Source of the DNA: Anas platyrhynchos
Taxonomy: Eukaryota; Chordata; Aves; Anseriformes; Anatidae
Direction: 5' to 3'
NCBI RefSeq assembly: GCF_047663525.1
Contig: NC_092597.1
Span: 25,313,501 to 25,377,500 of the forward strand
Length of the DNA stretch: 64,000 nt
Below, in pieces: positions 12,010 to 25,786 of the stretch (positions are counted from its first letter, which is position 1; the number at the start of each line of letters is the position of its first letter). Made by a program: the position numbers and the translations under genes. The notes under the pieces were generated by a model. It did not search any database, was not told the origin of the DNA, and was given only the letters and a program-made list of their open reading frames with translations.

Positions 12010-15000
12010 GTGATTGGGTTTGGGTGCTGGGCGGGGCCAAATGGTATATGAGCCCCGGGCATGCTATCAGAGAGCTCCTTCTGCCTGGGCTGCTCCTTGG
12101 GGTAAGTGCTTTGTTTTTCCTTCAGTCGGTTGCAGGGTTCTTTAGGCAGGCTGGAGTTTATAGATTTCTATAATTTTTAAGTGCTTGGAATTCACTTAAT
12201 AGAGGGATGTTTAATAGAGGTTTCTGGCTCACTGTTTTTTTGGGATGGTGGGATACTCTTCTGTTTTTGAGCTGTATTTTAATCTCTAGATGTATAAACC
12301 CACTTGTGTAATTCTCCAGAGGACTAAAACCAGCTTGATTGCATGGTACCTGTGGCTTGGTAGCGTAGATGCAGCATTACCAAGAGCCTGAGCAGGGTTG
12401 TATCAGAGTCACCTCTTTCATCTGCAAAGGGTAAGTCTGTGATTACCTCTGCCGGGGCTGCTGTGTGTGCATGTCTTTTTGGCATTTGTGGAGCTCGGTT
12501 GTTTTTTTTGTGTGTGTGTGTGTTCTAAGGTTTTTGTTTTTTTTTTTGAGGGGTGAATAGTGTGTGTGCTGAGCGTGGTTGGCAGGAGGAAGCGGGGAGC
12601 TGCTCAGGACTGGTAGGTTTGGTTTCTAGGAGTGTGCGGCATCCTTCCTGTGCGATGCGACTGATTGTTGGGCGGGAATGTTCCAGCTGGTGTGTGTTGG
12701 GCAATGTAGCTTGTGTAGTGTGTGTTGTGTGGCCCCATTGGAGCTTGCTGTGGTGCTGTGAGCGAAGAATCTCAGTTAGAGCTGGTGAGCAGCTGAAGTG
12801 CCAGAGCTGGGAAGAGGGAGGTCTTGCAGCAGGTACGCTGTGGCTGTGAGGTGCCTCAGAGTGTGCTTTTCTCTTGCCTCTGCAGGTGCTTTGTGCAGTT
12901 GTGGAGAGGGAAGGGAAATCCTCATGTCATGAAGCACTGAGGGAAGGTGAGTAGTGTCAGCCTGGTCATCCCTTATCCGAAGCGAAGGAAAGGTTGTTTG
13001 GTGCTTGTTTTGGCATATGATATCTTTTGCTCCTAGATCTTTCTTTCTATGTACAAAAAAAAAAAGTAAAAAAAAAAAATAAAAATGGTTGAGCTATTTG
13101 CAGTTAAGAAAGTTCCAGGTAATTGCTGGGTCGTATTGTCCATTTAATATTCAAAGTTGCAGCAAAAGCATGGGGATTGTTCCTTCTAGAAACACCCCAG
13201 TTCTCTTGTTTGCAGTTTGCATTCTGTTGAGCTAAAGCAGATTTCAAAAAACAAACAACAATAAAATTCTACCATTGGGTGATGTGTTGTGAAGGCAATG
13301 ATCATTTAATCGCTTTGTTTTCCTAGGTGGTGTGGATGATACTGGCTGCACTGTTAGAGCTTGGATTCGGAGAGGAAGAGGTGAGCAGAACCGTATGTTG
13401 CATCAGCAGTAGTCAGCATTGTGGAGCAGGTGGGCATCGTGGCCGGCGTGTTAGTGAATGCTGTTACTCTGTTTTTGCAGCTGATGGTGAGCCTTCAATT
13501 GACTAAGATGAGAATCGGTGCCTGTGCATTTCTTGAGGCGGAGGGACTTTACCATCCAGCAACCTGAGAGCTAAGTTGGGGGGCACCTGGTATTTGCATA
13601 TCTGGGGTGGCTAATGGGAGCTGGGAGCCAGAGCAGCATGGAGCCAGCTGGCTGAATCGACTTGGTGCCACTGTGAGGGTGGTTGAGGCTGGGTCACGTT
13701 CAGGCTGCTTGTGGCTGGGTCACCAGGCTAATAGAAGAAGCGGGATTATTTTGTAGCTTGAGTGCGTGCGCCAGGCAGGACAGTTTCCTTCAGTTTGTCT
13801 GTCTTGTAGTGTTGCTTCTGCAGTGTCTGTTCTGTGCTTCTCGGGTCTTGATATCCTCCTGGCTTTTTACACCGGACTGACCAGACAGGCGACTCGGTAG
13901 CTGTGCTGAAGGGCCTCAATGCTTGTTTTGTCATCATGGCTCTGATCAAGCAGCAACTGCAAGACAAGAAGTGCTCGAAAGTGCAGATCTGTTTCAGGTC
14001 TTGTGCATCATATTTGGTTTGAGATCACATCTGTTTCCATTCTCACTCTTGCAGAAGTCATCTGGGCCACGTCAGGAGCTTTTGCTTGGGAATTGATTTC
14101 CTGAGCGTTGTCTTAGGGGGTTTTCAGTCCCCATCCTTCTGGTCTCTTGTCTTGAAGGCAGGCTTTTTAGGCCTCCATCATCCCAGTTCTGGCAGTTGCT
14201 TCCAGTCGCGTGTCGTGACATTTGAGTCTCTGGTAGGGTCTGGTGCAGAGCACCTGTTCTGACTTGCTGTTGCTGTAGGGCTTTCTTTTTGGGGGTCACT
14301 TTTTCTTGCGCCTAGTGTTGTGTGTTTTGTTTGTAGTGTTTGTGGCGTGCCTGTGTGTGTACGTGTTTGGTCTGGACTTGTCCTGCCTGGCAGTTAGTGA
14401 TGACAGCTAACATGGCACTGCATGGGTGTGCTAATACATTGTCCAGACTGTGTTGGCGAAGACATCTGGTCTGCCTCTGGGCACGTACTGAAGGGCAGCT
14501 GGCACAGTCATCTCTGGTGGTTGGCAGATGTGGATTTGGGAGAGTATATCTGCTTGTGAGCAGCTGCTCGCATAGTGCTTGAACGGTGTGCTTGAGGAGG
14601 TCTGTTGAATCTTGAAAGCTTACAGATATGGGGTTTTGAAATGTTTATTTTTATTTCTTTCCTGTCCCCATTAGAGTGTAAACCCTAGGAGGAACCTGTC
14701 ACAGGAAAGAGCTCCTTCTGGAACTGTTCAGCACTCAGTAGGCAACTTCTGTTCAATTTGTTTAAGGTGAAACACAGTGTACAAGACGGGACTTGACCAT
14801 AGCTGCTTTTGTCAAGGTGAGCGATGAACAGATGTAGCAGGTACTTTAGGGGTGCAGTTGTCACTGCAGTTACTTAACTACACAAAGTACAGTACAAATC
14901 CTGTTTATATTTCAGGGGTGTTGTAGCTGGCCAAAGAGAGCAGATGGAAGCATCTTCCTTGAGGGTAGGTGAGGGGGCCGAGGTAAGGGAGCAGCTGAGA

Positions 15001-16321
15001 GTAACTGTCCCAGCTGTGCTGTGGCTTTGGGTGCTGTTTCAGCCTATGCTTTTGTTTCTCTTTTGCAGGTGTGTCGCACAGGCTGAGTGGGGCCAAGCTG
15101 CACTCTGAAGAGCAGCACGAGAAGGGCGGGCTGTTTGTGAGCTGGATTGGAGCAGAACTGCCAAGTAGCACGAGGTGAGTGCGAAGGGATCCGTCTTGCT
15201 TTGCAGGTGCCATGGCAGGCTCTCCACAGAAGCGGTTGAGGATTGGAGAAGAGGTTGCAGATGATCAAGGAGCGACACGTGCAGGGATGGCTTGAAAAGG
15301 GTATGGCTGCTTTCTCTTCTGTTTATCAGGTGTCCCAGGCAACGTGGGCTGTGATGTTAGTCTTCAGAATCGGAACAAAGCGGGTGCTGATGGACGTCTT
15401 CTTTGGTAGGCAAAGAGGTGTCCGAAGCCCCGTCCTGTGTAGCCTGAGCACGCCTCGCTGAGTATGAAGCTTGTTTTCCAGCAGTTCCCAAAACTGTTGA
15501 AGCTGAAATGCTGTGTCTGTGTTTGTGTTGGGGTTGCACCTTGGTGAGTGTCGGGATGGGTTTTAATTCAGTGAAGCGGAGGGCCTAGCCCCAGTGTCCT
15601 ATAGTGTGTTTGACCCATCAGCACAGCCTTTTGGTTCTCAGATAGCCTACTGAAGTAAGTGATTTTTCCTGTGAGTGGAATGCAATTGATTTTTTTCTTT
15701 TTTTGGCGTGTAATCAGTTTTGCTCCTAGACTTTTCTTTCTATGTAAATAAAAGATACGAAGAAAAAGAAAAGGTACATTGTTTTTGGGAAACCGTGGGG
15801 TATGGTTCCTTGACCACATAAGTGCAGTAGTGCCTAGAGAGTGAGCAGGGTCACCTCCTTCATCTCTAGAAAGTAAGTCTGTTTGGGCACACTTCAGCGT
15901 GGTGCCACCTGGGCACATTTCTCAGGTGGAGCTACTGAGCAGGTGAGGTAAAGGAGGTGGGAACAGAGAGGTATTGCACAATGATATGTTGCCTTAGTAG
16001 TAGTGAACGTTCTGCAGGAGGTGGGTATTAGGCCTGGCATGCTGGTGAATGCTGGTTCTCTGTGTTTACAGATGGGGGTGAGTCTGTTTAATTCCAGTTC
16101 AAAAAGTTTCAGTTACTAGCTTGGTGATATTTTCAATTCAATATTAAAACCTGCAGAGAAAGCGAAAGGGAATTTTTGCTTCTAGAATCACCGCAGATAC
16201 CTTGTCTGCTCTCTGTATGCTTTTGAGATAAAGCTGATTTTAAAAAAGAAAGAAAAAAAAAAACATCTGCTTTTCTTGCTCTCTTCCTACTCTCTTGTGC
16301 TTTGCCCCTCACCTTTCCCAG
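12010..16321 (+). repeat. R3: array unit with two internal deletions, 4,312 bp
   Basis: Block A and block B are followed at about 12990 by a direct jump from GAAGCGAAGG into the sequence upstream of S2 (GTTTGGTGCTTG, then GATATCTTTTGCTCC). This removes about 0.6 kb with blocks C and D. A second junction near 15757-15775 (AATAAAAGATACGAAGAAAA then GGTACATTG) skips S3, J and K, about 1 kb. The octamer lies at 13592. No gene is seen. Confidence 0.85.
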
Positions 16322-19300
16322 GTGATTGGGTTTGGGTGCTGGGCGGGGACAAAAGGTATATGAGCCCCAGGCACGGCATCAGAGAGCTCCTTCTGCCTGG
16401 GCTGCTCTTTGGGGTCAGTGCTTTGTGTTTCCTTCAGTCAGTTGCAAGGTTCTCTAGGCAGGCTGGAGTTCATGGAGTTCTAGATTTCTAAGTGCTTGGA
16501 ATTCTAGATTTCTAAGTGCTTGAAATAGAGGGATATTTAGTAGAGGCTGCTGTCTCACTGTTTTTGGGATGGTCACATATGCTCGTGTTTTTGAGCTGTA
16601 TTTTAATCTCTACATGTATAAAAACACTTGTTTTAGTCTCCTGGAGAGTTTCAGCAGCTTGATTACATGCTACATGTGGCTTGACAGTGTAGATGCAGCA
16701 TTGCCAAGAGACTGAGCAGGGTTGTATCAGAGTCACCTTTTTTATCTGCAAAGGGTAAGTCTGTGACTACCCCTGCCAGGGCTGCTGTGTGTGCATGTCT
16801 TTTTGGCATTTGTGGTGCTCAGTTGTTTTTTGTATGTTTTAACTTTCTGTTTTTCTGAGCAGTAAATAGTGTGTGTGCTGAGCGTGGTTGGCAGGAGGAG
16901 GTGGGGAGCTGCTCAGGACTGGTAGGTTTGGTTTCTAGGAGTGTGCGGCATCCTTCCTGTGTGATGCGACTGGTTGTTGGGTGGGAATGTTCCAGCTTGT
17001 GTGTCTTAGGCAATGTAGCTTGTGTAGTGTGTGTTGTGTGGCCTGGGCAAAGTTTGCAGTGGTGCTGTGAGCGAAGAATCTGAGTTAGAGCTGATGAGCA
17101 GCTGAAGTACCGGAGCTGGGAAGAGAGAGGCATTGCAGCAGGTACGCTGTGGCTGTGAGGTGCTTCAGAGTGTGCTTTTCTCTTGCCTCTGCAGGTGCTT
17201 TGTGCAGTTGTGGAGAGGGAAGGGAAATCTTCATGTCACGAAGCTCTGAGGGAAGGTGAGTGGTGTCAGCCTGGTCATCCCTTATCTGAAGCGAAGGGAA
17301 GACGCTCAGGTGTTTCCCTCAGAGGGTCCGGGGTGAGACTGTTTGGGATAGAGGAGCAGTGTAGCAGGTGGGTGCTTGCAAGCACAGTGGTCATTTTGTC
17401 CTTTTATGTTCCCAGGTGGCGTGGGTGATGCTGGCCGCTCCTTTCAAGCTTGGACCTAATTTGCAGGTCCAGAGGCAAGTGGCCTGCTGTTTTGAAAGGA
17501 TAAAAGTAAAGCTGGGGTTGCTTATGTTGTTGAGGAACGGGTGCTACTGCTGGCAGCTGAACGTTTATCTTCTGCCTGTGTCTTTCCTTTGTTCAGGGTG
17601 AAATGCAGTGTGCAGTTCGCAGTTCAGGACCTCTCGACCCGAGCTGCCTCTGCAGTGACTCTGGTGCGTGATGAGCAGAGGTAACTGTTGTTTTTGGGGT
17701 GTGGTTGTCACTGCAGTTATTTTCCTACATCCAATAGAGTAAAATTCCAGTTTGCCTTTTAGAGATGCTATAAGTGGGTGAAGAGAACAGATGGAAGCAT
17801 GTGCCACGTGGGGCAGGCAAGCGGCTGAGGTACAGGAGGGGATGAGAGTATGTGATTTTTTTCCCGGGGCTGGAATGGAATTAATTTTGTTGGTGTATAA
17901 TCTGTTCTCCTCCTGGATTTTTCTTTCAATGTAAATAGAAGTTTGAGCTAATTCCAGTTAAGAAAGTTTCAGTTAATTGCAGGGTCATGTTGTCCTTTCA
18001 ATGTTATAAGCTGCAGCAAAAGCATGGGGATTGTTGCTTCTAGAAACACCCCAGTTCTCTTGTTTGTGCTCTGCATGCTGTTGAGCTAAGGCAGATTTAA
18101 AAAAAAAGAAATAAAGGAAACACACACAAAAACCACCTCCAACAACAAAAAACACCATTGGCTGACTTGTTCTGAATGCAACTATCATTTAATCCCTTTA
18201 TTTTCCCAGGTGCTGTGGATGATACTGGCTGCACTGTTGGAGCTTGGACTCGGAGAGGAACAGGTGAGCACAATCGTATGTTGCATCAGTAGTAGTCAGC
18301 ATTGTGGAGAAGGTGAGCAATGGGGCTGGTGTCCTAGTGAATGCTGTTTCTCTGTTTTTGCAGCTGATGATGAGCCTTCAGTTGACTAAGATGACAATCG
18401 GTGCCTGTGTATTTCTTGAGGCAGAGGGACTTTACCATGCAGCAACCTGAGAGCTAAGTTGTGGGGCACCTGGTATTTGCATATCTGGAGTGGCTAATGG
18501 GAGCTGTGAGCCAGAGCAGCGTGGTGCCTGCTGGCTGAATATACTTGGTGCCACTGTGAGGGTGGTTGAGGCTGAGTCACGTTCAGGCTGCTTGTGGCTG
18601 GGTCACCAGGCTAATAGGAGCAGCGGGATTATTTTGTAGCTTGAGTGCGTGCGCCAGGCAGGACAGTTTCCTTCAGTTTGTCTGTCTTGTAGTGTTGCTT
18701 CTGCAGTGTCTGTTCTGTGCTTCTCGGGTCTTGATATCCTCCTGGCTTTTTAGACCGGACTGACCAGACAGGCGACTTGGTAGCGGTGCTGAAGGGCCTC
18801 AATGCTTGTTTTGTCATCATGGCTGTGATCCGAGCACTTCTTGTCTTGCAGTCGCTGCTTGAACTGCAGATCTGTTTGAGGTCTTGCGATCTCAAAACGA
18901 ATATGATGCACATCTGTTTCCATTCTCACTCTTGCAGAAGTCATCTGGGCCGCATCAGGAGCCTTTGCTTGGGAATCGAATTCCTAAGTGTCGTCTTAGG
19001 GGGTTTTCAGTCCCCATCCTTCTGGTCTCTTGTCTTGAAGGCAGGCTTTTTAGGCCTCCATCATCCCAGTTCTGGCAGTTGCTTCCAGTCGCGTGTCGTG
19101 ACATTTGAGTCTCTCGTAGGGTCTGGTGCAGAGCACCTGTTCTGACTTGCTGTTGCCGTAGGGCTTTCTTTTTGGGGGTCACTTTTTCTTGTGCCTTGTG
19201 TTGTGTGTTTTGTTTGTAGTGTTTTTGGCGTGCCTGTGTGTGTGTACGTGTTTGGTCTGGATCTGTCCTGCCTGGCAGTTAGTGATGGCAGTTAACGTGG

Positions 19301-21987
19301 CAGTGCATGGGTGTACTAATACATTGTTTGTACTGTGTTGGTGAAGACATCCGGTCTGCCTCTGGGCATGTACTGAAGGGCAGCTGGCACACTCATCTCT
19401 GTGGTGTTTGTCAGATGTGGGGGTGGGAGAGTATATCTCCTTGCGAGCAGCTGTTTGTATAGTTCTTGAATGGTGTGCTTGAGGAGGTCTGTTGAATCTT
19501 GAAAGCTTACAGATATGGGATTTTGCTTTTTTTTTTTTTATTTCTTTCCTGTCCCCATTAGAGTGTAAACCCTAGGAGGAACCTGTCACAGGAAAGAGCT
19601 CCTTCTGGAACTGTCCAGCACTTGGTAGGCAACTTCTGTTTAATTTGTTAAAGCTGAAACACAGTGTACAACACGGGACTTGACCATAGCTGCTTTTGGC
19701 AAGGTGAGCGATGGACAGATGTAGCAGGTACTTTAGGGGTGCAGTTGTCACTGCAGTTAGTTAACTGCACAAAATACAGTAAAAATCCTGTTTATATTTC
19801 AGGGGTGTTGTAACTGGCCTAAGAGAGCAGGTGGAAGCGTCTGCCTCGAGGGCGGGTGAGGAGGCCGAGGTAAGGGAGCAGATGAGAGTAACTGTCCCAG
19901 CTGTGCTGTGTCTTTGGATGTTGCTTCAGCCTGTGCTTTTCTTTTTGTTTCACTTTTGTCTCATACAGGCTGAGTGGGGCCAAGCTGCACTCTGAAGAGC
20001 AGCACGAGAAGGGCGGGCTGGTTGTGAGCTGGATTGGAGCAGAACTGCCAAGTAGCATGAGGTGAGTGCGAAGGGTATCCGTCTTGCTTTGCAGGTGCCA
20101 TGGCAGGCTCTCCACAGAAGCGGTTGAGGATTGGAGAAGAGGTTGCAGATGATCAAGGAGCGACACGTGCAGGGATGGCTTGAAAACGGTATGGCTGCTT
20201 TCTCTTCTGTTTATCAGGTGTCCCAGGCAATGTGGGCTGTGGTGTTAGTCTTTAGAATCGGAACAAAGCAGGTGCTGAAATGCTGTGTCTGTTTTTTTTT
20301 GTGTTGGGGTTGCACCTTGATGAGTGTAGGGATGGGTTTTAAGTGGGTGCAGGGGAGAGCCTGGCCCCAGTGTCCTGTAGTGTGTTTTGACCCATCAGCA
20401 TAGCCTTTTGGTTCTCAGGTAGCCTACTGAAGTTATTTTTTCCTGTGAGTGGAATGGAACAGAATTATTTTTTGGTGTGCAATCTGTTCTGCTCCTAGAT
20501 TGTTCTTTCTATGTAAATGAATGATCGAGGTAATTCCAGATGGAAAAAGAAATCAATTGCTTACTTAGTTGTATTGTCCTTTTAATATTCAAAGCTGCAG
20601 CAACAGCATGGGGATTTTTGTTTCTAGAAACACCCTAGCTCTCCTGTCTGCACTCTGTATGCTGTTGAGCTAAGCATTATAAAGAAGTAAATAAACCACA
20701 GCTGCTGCTCCTCCTCTTTTTGTTTTTTTTTCTGCTTTCCCCAAGCACTTTCCCAGGTGGTTGGCTTCAGGGTTCAGGTGAGACCTAGTGGTAACTGAGT
20801 TGCAGGTGTGCCATCAGAGAGCTCCTTCTGCCTGGGCTGCACTTTTGGGTAAGTGCTTTGTTTTTCTTTCAGTTGTTTGGAGGGTTCTTTAGGTGGGTCA
20901 GAGTCTATGGACTGATGCATTTTGAAGTAGAAACTGGTACTCCTATCTTTTTGAGTTGGTAACTAGTAGGATCTGTCACTGTAAAGCAATCTAGTAGTAG
21001 GTGCCTGTATTGCACACAGCTCTTCCTCAGGTGAGTAGTTATAATGGCAGTTTTACGGATAGTATGGTGATGTTACTTTGTGTGTTTGCTTTGTGGTTCT
21101 GGTTCCCTTCTGATTTTTGCAGAATTACGGGGCTTTTTGTGAGTCTTTGCCTGTATGTCAAATATTATCAAAGTCATAACCTTTCTGTCAAAGTGATGGA
21201 GCAGGGTTTAGGAGAAATGTATCATGGAGGCTCCCTGTGTGAGCATGTGTCTGAAAATGGCAGCAGTGGGCACGTAAGGGGTAGTCTGTTTCAAGTTTAG
21301 GGACAGTTTGTTGTATTTCTGGAGCTTTTGCCTGTGGGTTTTCTGTCTGTCGAGTGTTTAGACCTTGCAGCCTTCTAGTCTTGATGTGCTTGAAGTGACT
21401 TATTACAAGTATGTTTATGAGGGGTTGCCAGGTACATTGTTTTTGGGAAACTGTGGAGTAATGTCTCTTGACCGCTTAAGTGCAGTAGTGCCTAGAGAGT
21501 GAGCAGGCTCACCACCTTCTTCTGTGCAGAATAAGTCCGCCCGGGCCCATTGCGGCGCTGCCTGGGCACACTTCTCAGGTAAATGTAGTGAGCAGATGAG
21601 GGAAAGGAGCTGGGAACAGAGATGTATTGCACAGTAGCATGTTGCATCAGTAGTAGTCAGCGTTGCGGAGGAGGTGGGTGTCAGGGCTGGCATGCTAGTG
21701 AATGCTGGTTCTCTGTATTTGCAAGTGATGATGAACCTGTTGGACGTAATTCCATTTGAAAAAGTTCCAGTTACTGGCCTGGTTGTGTTGTCCTTTCAAT
21801 GTTAAAAGCTGCAGTAAAAGCATGGGGATTGTTGCTTCTAGAAACACCACAGGTCACCTGTCTGCTCTCTGCATGTTTTTCCAGTAAAGCAGATCTTAAA
21901 AAAAAAACAAAGAAAATAATAAAAAACAGCTGCTGCTGCTCCTGCTTTCTTTCTACTTCCTTGTGCTTTGCCCCTCCCCTTTTCCAG
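16322..21987 (+). repeat. R4: complete array unit, 5,666 bp
   Basis: All landmarks are present, with the octamer at 18475. The GC repeat near 21536-21580 is short and degraded. Next to block A is a local direct duplication of TTCTAGATTTCTAAGTGCTT (about 16480-16525), which R8 also carries (39610-39660), so the two units share ancestry there. No gene is seen. Confidence 0.88.
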
Positions 21988-23493
21988 GTGATTGGGTTTG
22001 GGTGCTGGGCGGGGCCAAATGGTATATGAGCCCCAGGCATGCTATCAGAGAGCTCCTTCTGCCTGGGCTGCTCCTTGGGGTAAGTGCTTTGTTTTTCCTT
22101 CAGTCGGTTGCAGGGTTCTTTAGGCAGGCTGGAGTTTATAGATTTCTATAATTTTTAAGTGCTTGGAATTCACTTAATAGAGGGATGTTTAATAGAGGTT
22201 TCTGGCTCACTGTTTTTTTGGGATGGTGGGATACTCTTCTGTTTTGAGCTGTATTTTAATCTCTAGATGTATAAACCCACTTGTGTAATTCTCCAGAGGA
22301 CTAAAACCAGCTTGATTGCATGGTACCTGTGGCTTGGTAGCGTAGATGCAGCATTACCAAGAGCCTGAGCAGGGTTGTATCAGAGTCACCTCTTTCATCT
22401 GCAAAGGGTAAGTCTGTGATTACCTCTGCCGAGGCTGCTGTGTGCGCGTGTCTTTTTCGCATTTGTGGAGCTCGTTTTTTTTTTTTTGTGTGTGTTTATG
22501 TTCTAACTTTTTTTTTTGAGGGGTGAATAGTGTGTGTGCTGAGCGTGGTTGGCAGGAGGAAGCGGGGAGCTCCTCAGGACTAGTAGGTTTGGTTTCTAGG
22601 AGTGTGCGGCAGCCTTCCTGTGCGATGCGACTGATTGTTGGGTGGGAATGTACCAGCTTGTGTGTGCTGGGCAATGTAGCTTGTGTAGTGTGTGTTGTGC
22701 GGCCTGGGCAGAGTTTGCTGTGGTGCTGTGAGCGTAGAATCTCAGAGCTGGTGAGCAGCTGAAGTACCGGAGCTGGGAAGAGAGAGGCATTGCAGCAGGT
22801 ACGCTGTGGCTGTTTCAGAGTGTGCGTTTCTCTTGCCTCTGCAGGTGCTTTGTGCAGTTGTGGAGAGGGAAGGGAAATCCTCATGTCACGAAGCTCTGAG
22901 GGAAGGTGAGTGGTGTCAGCCTGGTCATCGCTTATCCTAAGCGAAGGGAAGACGCTCAGGTGTTTCCCTGTGAGGGTCTTAGGTGAGGCTGTTTGGGATA
23001 GAGGAGCAGTGTAGCAGGTGGGTGCTTGCAAGCACAGTGGCCATTGTATCCTTTTGTGTTCCCAGGTGGCGTGGGTGATGCTGGCCGCTCCTTTCAAGCT
23101 TGGACCTAATTTGCAGGTCCAGAGGCAAGTGGCCTGCTGTTTTGAAAGGATAAAAGTAAAGCTGGGGTTGCTTATGTTGTTGAGGGATGGGTGCTACTGC
23201 TGGCAGCTGAATGTTTATCTTCTTCCTGCCTTTCTCCTTTGTTCAGGTTGAAATGCAGTGCGCAGTGCAGGACCTCTCGACCCAAGCTGCCTCTGCAGTG
23301 ACTCTGGTGCGTGATGAGCAGAGGTAGCTGTTATTTTTGGGGTGCGGTTGTCACTGCAGTTATTTTCCTACATTCAATAGAGTAAAATTCCAGTTTGCCT
23401 TTTAGAGGTGCTATAAGTGGGTGAAGAGAACAGATGGAAGCATGTGCCACGTGGGGCAGGCAAGCGGCTGAGGTACAGGAGGGGATGAGAGTA

Positions 23494-23941
23494 TGTTGGG
23501 AATTGGCATAATTGTTCGATCTAAGCTTGCCTTAAGCAACCAGGGGTAGGCCTTAGAAATCTCAGGGCCTGCTGTAGCTGAGCAAACCAAGCTGCCAGAG
23601 TAACTGTGAGAAGCTCCCACGGAAATGACTCCCACATCACCCAATTAAGGAACTCAGAAAATATTGTTATCAGCAGCTGGCCTCAAGGACTAGGCCTATG
23701 TGAACGTTAAGCACAAAGGGGGTTGTTTTCCTAACTTCTAATCAAAAGGGGGATTCTTTTCTTGCAGGTGGTGTTATTTTCTTAACGGTTTGTCTGAGTG
23801 CTTTTGACCAATAATCTTGTGTGAAACACTGTCCATCCCTGTAAAGTTCACTATAAAAGTTAGGCTATTCGGGCAATAAAATGGTGAAGCATGATCTGAC
23901 TCTGCTGGTGTCTGTCGTGCTTTCGTCCGTGCTTCGCAACA
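23494..23941 (+). mobile_element. Solo LTR of an endogenous retrovirus (448 bp) in R5
   Basis: Comparison with other units shows an insertion in the conserved text GAGAGTATGTGATTTTT. The insert starts TGTTGGGAATTGG and ends CTTCGCAACA, with 5-bp terminal inverted repeats TGTTG/CAACA. It is flanked by a 6-bp target duplication, AGAGTA (23488-23493) and AGAGTG (23942-23947), with one mismatch. A TATA-like CTATAAAAG lies at 23851 and AATAAA at 23875-23880, as expected for a U3-R boundary. There is no internal viral sequence, so the two LTRs have recombined to one. I cannot name the family. It is present in only one of eleven units, so it arrived after amplification. Confidence 0.88.
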
Positions 23942-25786
23942 AGAGTGTGTGATTTTTTTCCTGGGGATGGAATGGAATTAATTTTGTTGGCATATAATCT
24001 GTTCTGCTCCTAGATTTTTTTTCAATGCAAATAAAAGTTTGAGCTAATTCCATTTGAAAAAGTTCCAGTTACTTGCTGGGTCGTGTTGTCCTTTCAATGT
24101 TAAAAGCTGCAGCAAAAGCATGGGGATTGTTGCTTCTAGAAACACCCCAATTTTCTTGTCTGCAGTCTGCATGCTGTTGAGCAAAAGCAGATTTCAAAAA
24201 AACCCAAAAAACAGGAAACACACAAAAAACAATAAAAAAAACACCATTGGGTCACTTGTGAATGCAACGATCATTTAATCCCTTTGTTTTCCTAGGTGGT
24301 GTGGGTGATACTGGCTGCACTGTTGGAGCTTGGATTCGGAGAGGAAGAGGTGAGCACAATCGTAGGTTGCATCAGCAGTAGTCAGCATTGTGGAGCAGGT
24401 GGGCATCGTGGCCGGCGTGCTAGTGAATGCTGTTACTCTGTTTTTGCAGCTGATGATGAGCCTTCAATTGACTAAGATGACAATCGGTGCCTGTGCATTT
24501 CTTGAGGTGGAAGGAATTTACCATCCAGCAACCTGAGAGCTAAGTTGGGGGGCGCCTGGTATTTGCATATCTGGAGTGGCTAATGGGAGCTGGGAGCCAG
24601 AGCAGCATGGAGCCAGCTAGCTGAATATACTTAGTGTCACTGTGAGGGTGGTTCAGGCTGGGTCACGTTCAGGCTGCTTGTGGCTTGGTCAACAGGCTAA
24701 TAGAAGCAGCGGGATTATTTGGTAGCGTGAGTGTGTGCGCCAGGCAGGACAGTTTCCTTCTGTTCGTCTGTCTTGTAGTGTTGCTTCTGCAGTGTCTGTT
24801 CTGTGCTTCTCGGGTCTTGATATCCTCCTGGCTTTTTAGACCGGACTGACCAGACAGGCGACTTGGTAGCGGTGCTGAAGGGCCTCAATGCTTGTTTTGT
24901 CATCATGACTCTGATCCGAGCACTTCTTGTCTTGCAGTCGCTGCTTGAACTACAGATCTGTGTGAGGTCTTGCGATCTCAAACCGAATATGATGCACATC
25001 TGTTTCCATCCTCACTCTTGCAGAAGTCATCTGGGCCGCATCAGGAGCTCTTGCTTGGGAATTGATTTCCTGATATTTGTCTCAGGGGGTTTTCAGTCCC
25101 CATCCGTCTGGTCTCTTGTCTTGAAGGCAGGCTTTTTAGGCCTCCACCATCCCAGTTCTGGCAGTTGCTTCCAGTCGCGTGTCGTGACATTTGAGTCTCT
25201 GGTAGGGTCTGGTGCAGAGCACCTGTATCTGACTTGCTGTTGCCCTAGGGCTTCCCTCTGGGGGTCACTTTTTCTTGCGCCATGTGTTGTGTGTTTTGTT
25301 TGTAGTGTTTGTGGCGTGCCTGTGTGTGTATGTGTTTGGTCTGGAGCTGTCCTGCCTGGCAGTTAGTGATTAATGTGGCAGTGCATGGGTGTACTAATAC
25401 ACTGATGGGACTGTGTTGGTGAAGACATCCGGTCTGCCTCTGGGCATGTACTGAAGGGCAGCTGGCACAGTCATCTCTGGTGGTTGGCAGATGTGGATTT
25501 GGGAGAGTATATCTGCTTGTGAGGAACTTCTCACATAGTGCTTGAACGGTGTGCTTGAGGAGGTCTGTCGAATCTTGAAAGCTTACAGATATGGGGTTTT
25601 GAAACGTTTATTTTTATTTCTTTCCTGTCCCCAGTAGAGCGTAAACCTTTGGAGGAACCTGTCACAGGAAAGAGCTCCTTCTGGAACTGTTCATCAGTCG
25701 GTAGGCAGCTCGGTGACTGTCTTGATCTACTTCTGAGGTGCTGAGGCAAGGGGGCTGCTGTTTTGAAATGATAATATTGTAAATGG

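Noticed and set aside
17183-17428. 81-codon + strand frame almost identical in R4, R9 and R10 (17183, 46266, 51994)
   Set aside because: Only about two silent differences separate the copies, too few to argue for selection. The similarity is explained by array homogenisation, and the frame runs through the donor-like site after block B.
22420-23097. 225-codon minus-strand ORF in R5
   Set aside because: It spans blocks whose splice-like signals lie on the other strand. It is broken in all other units and shows no recognisable domain, so it is a chance ORF.
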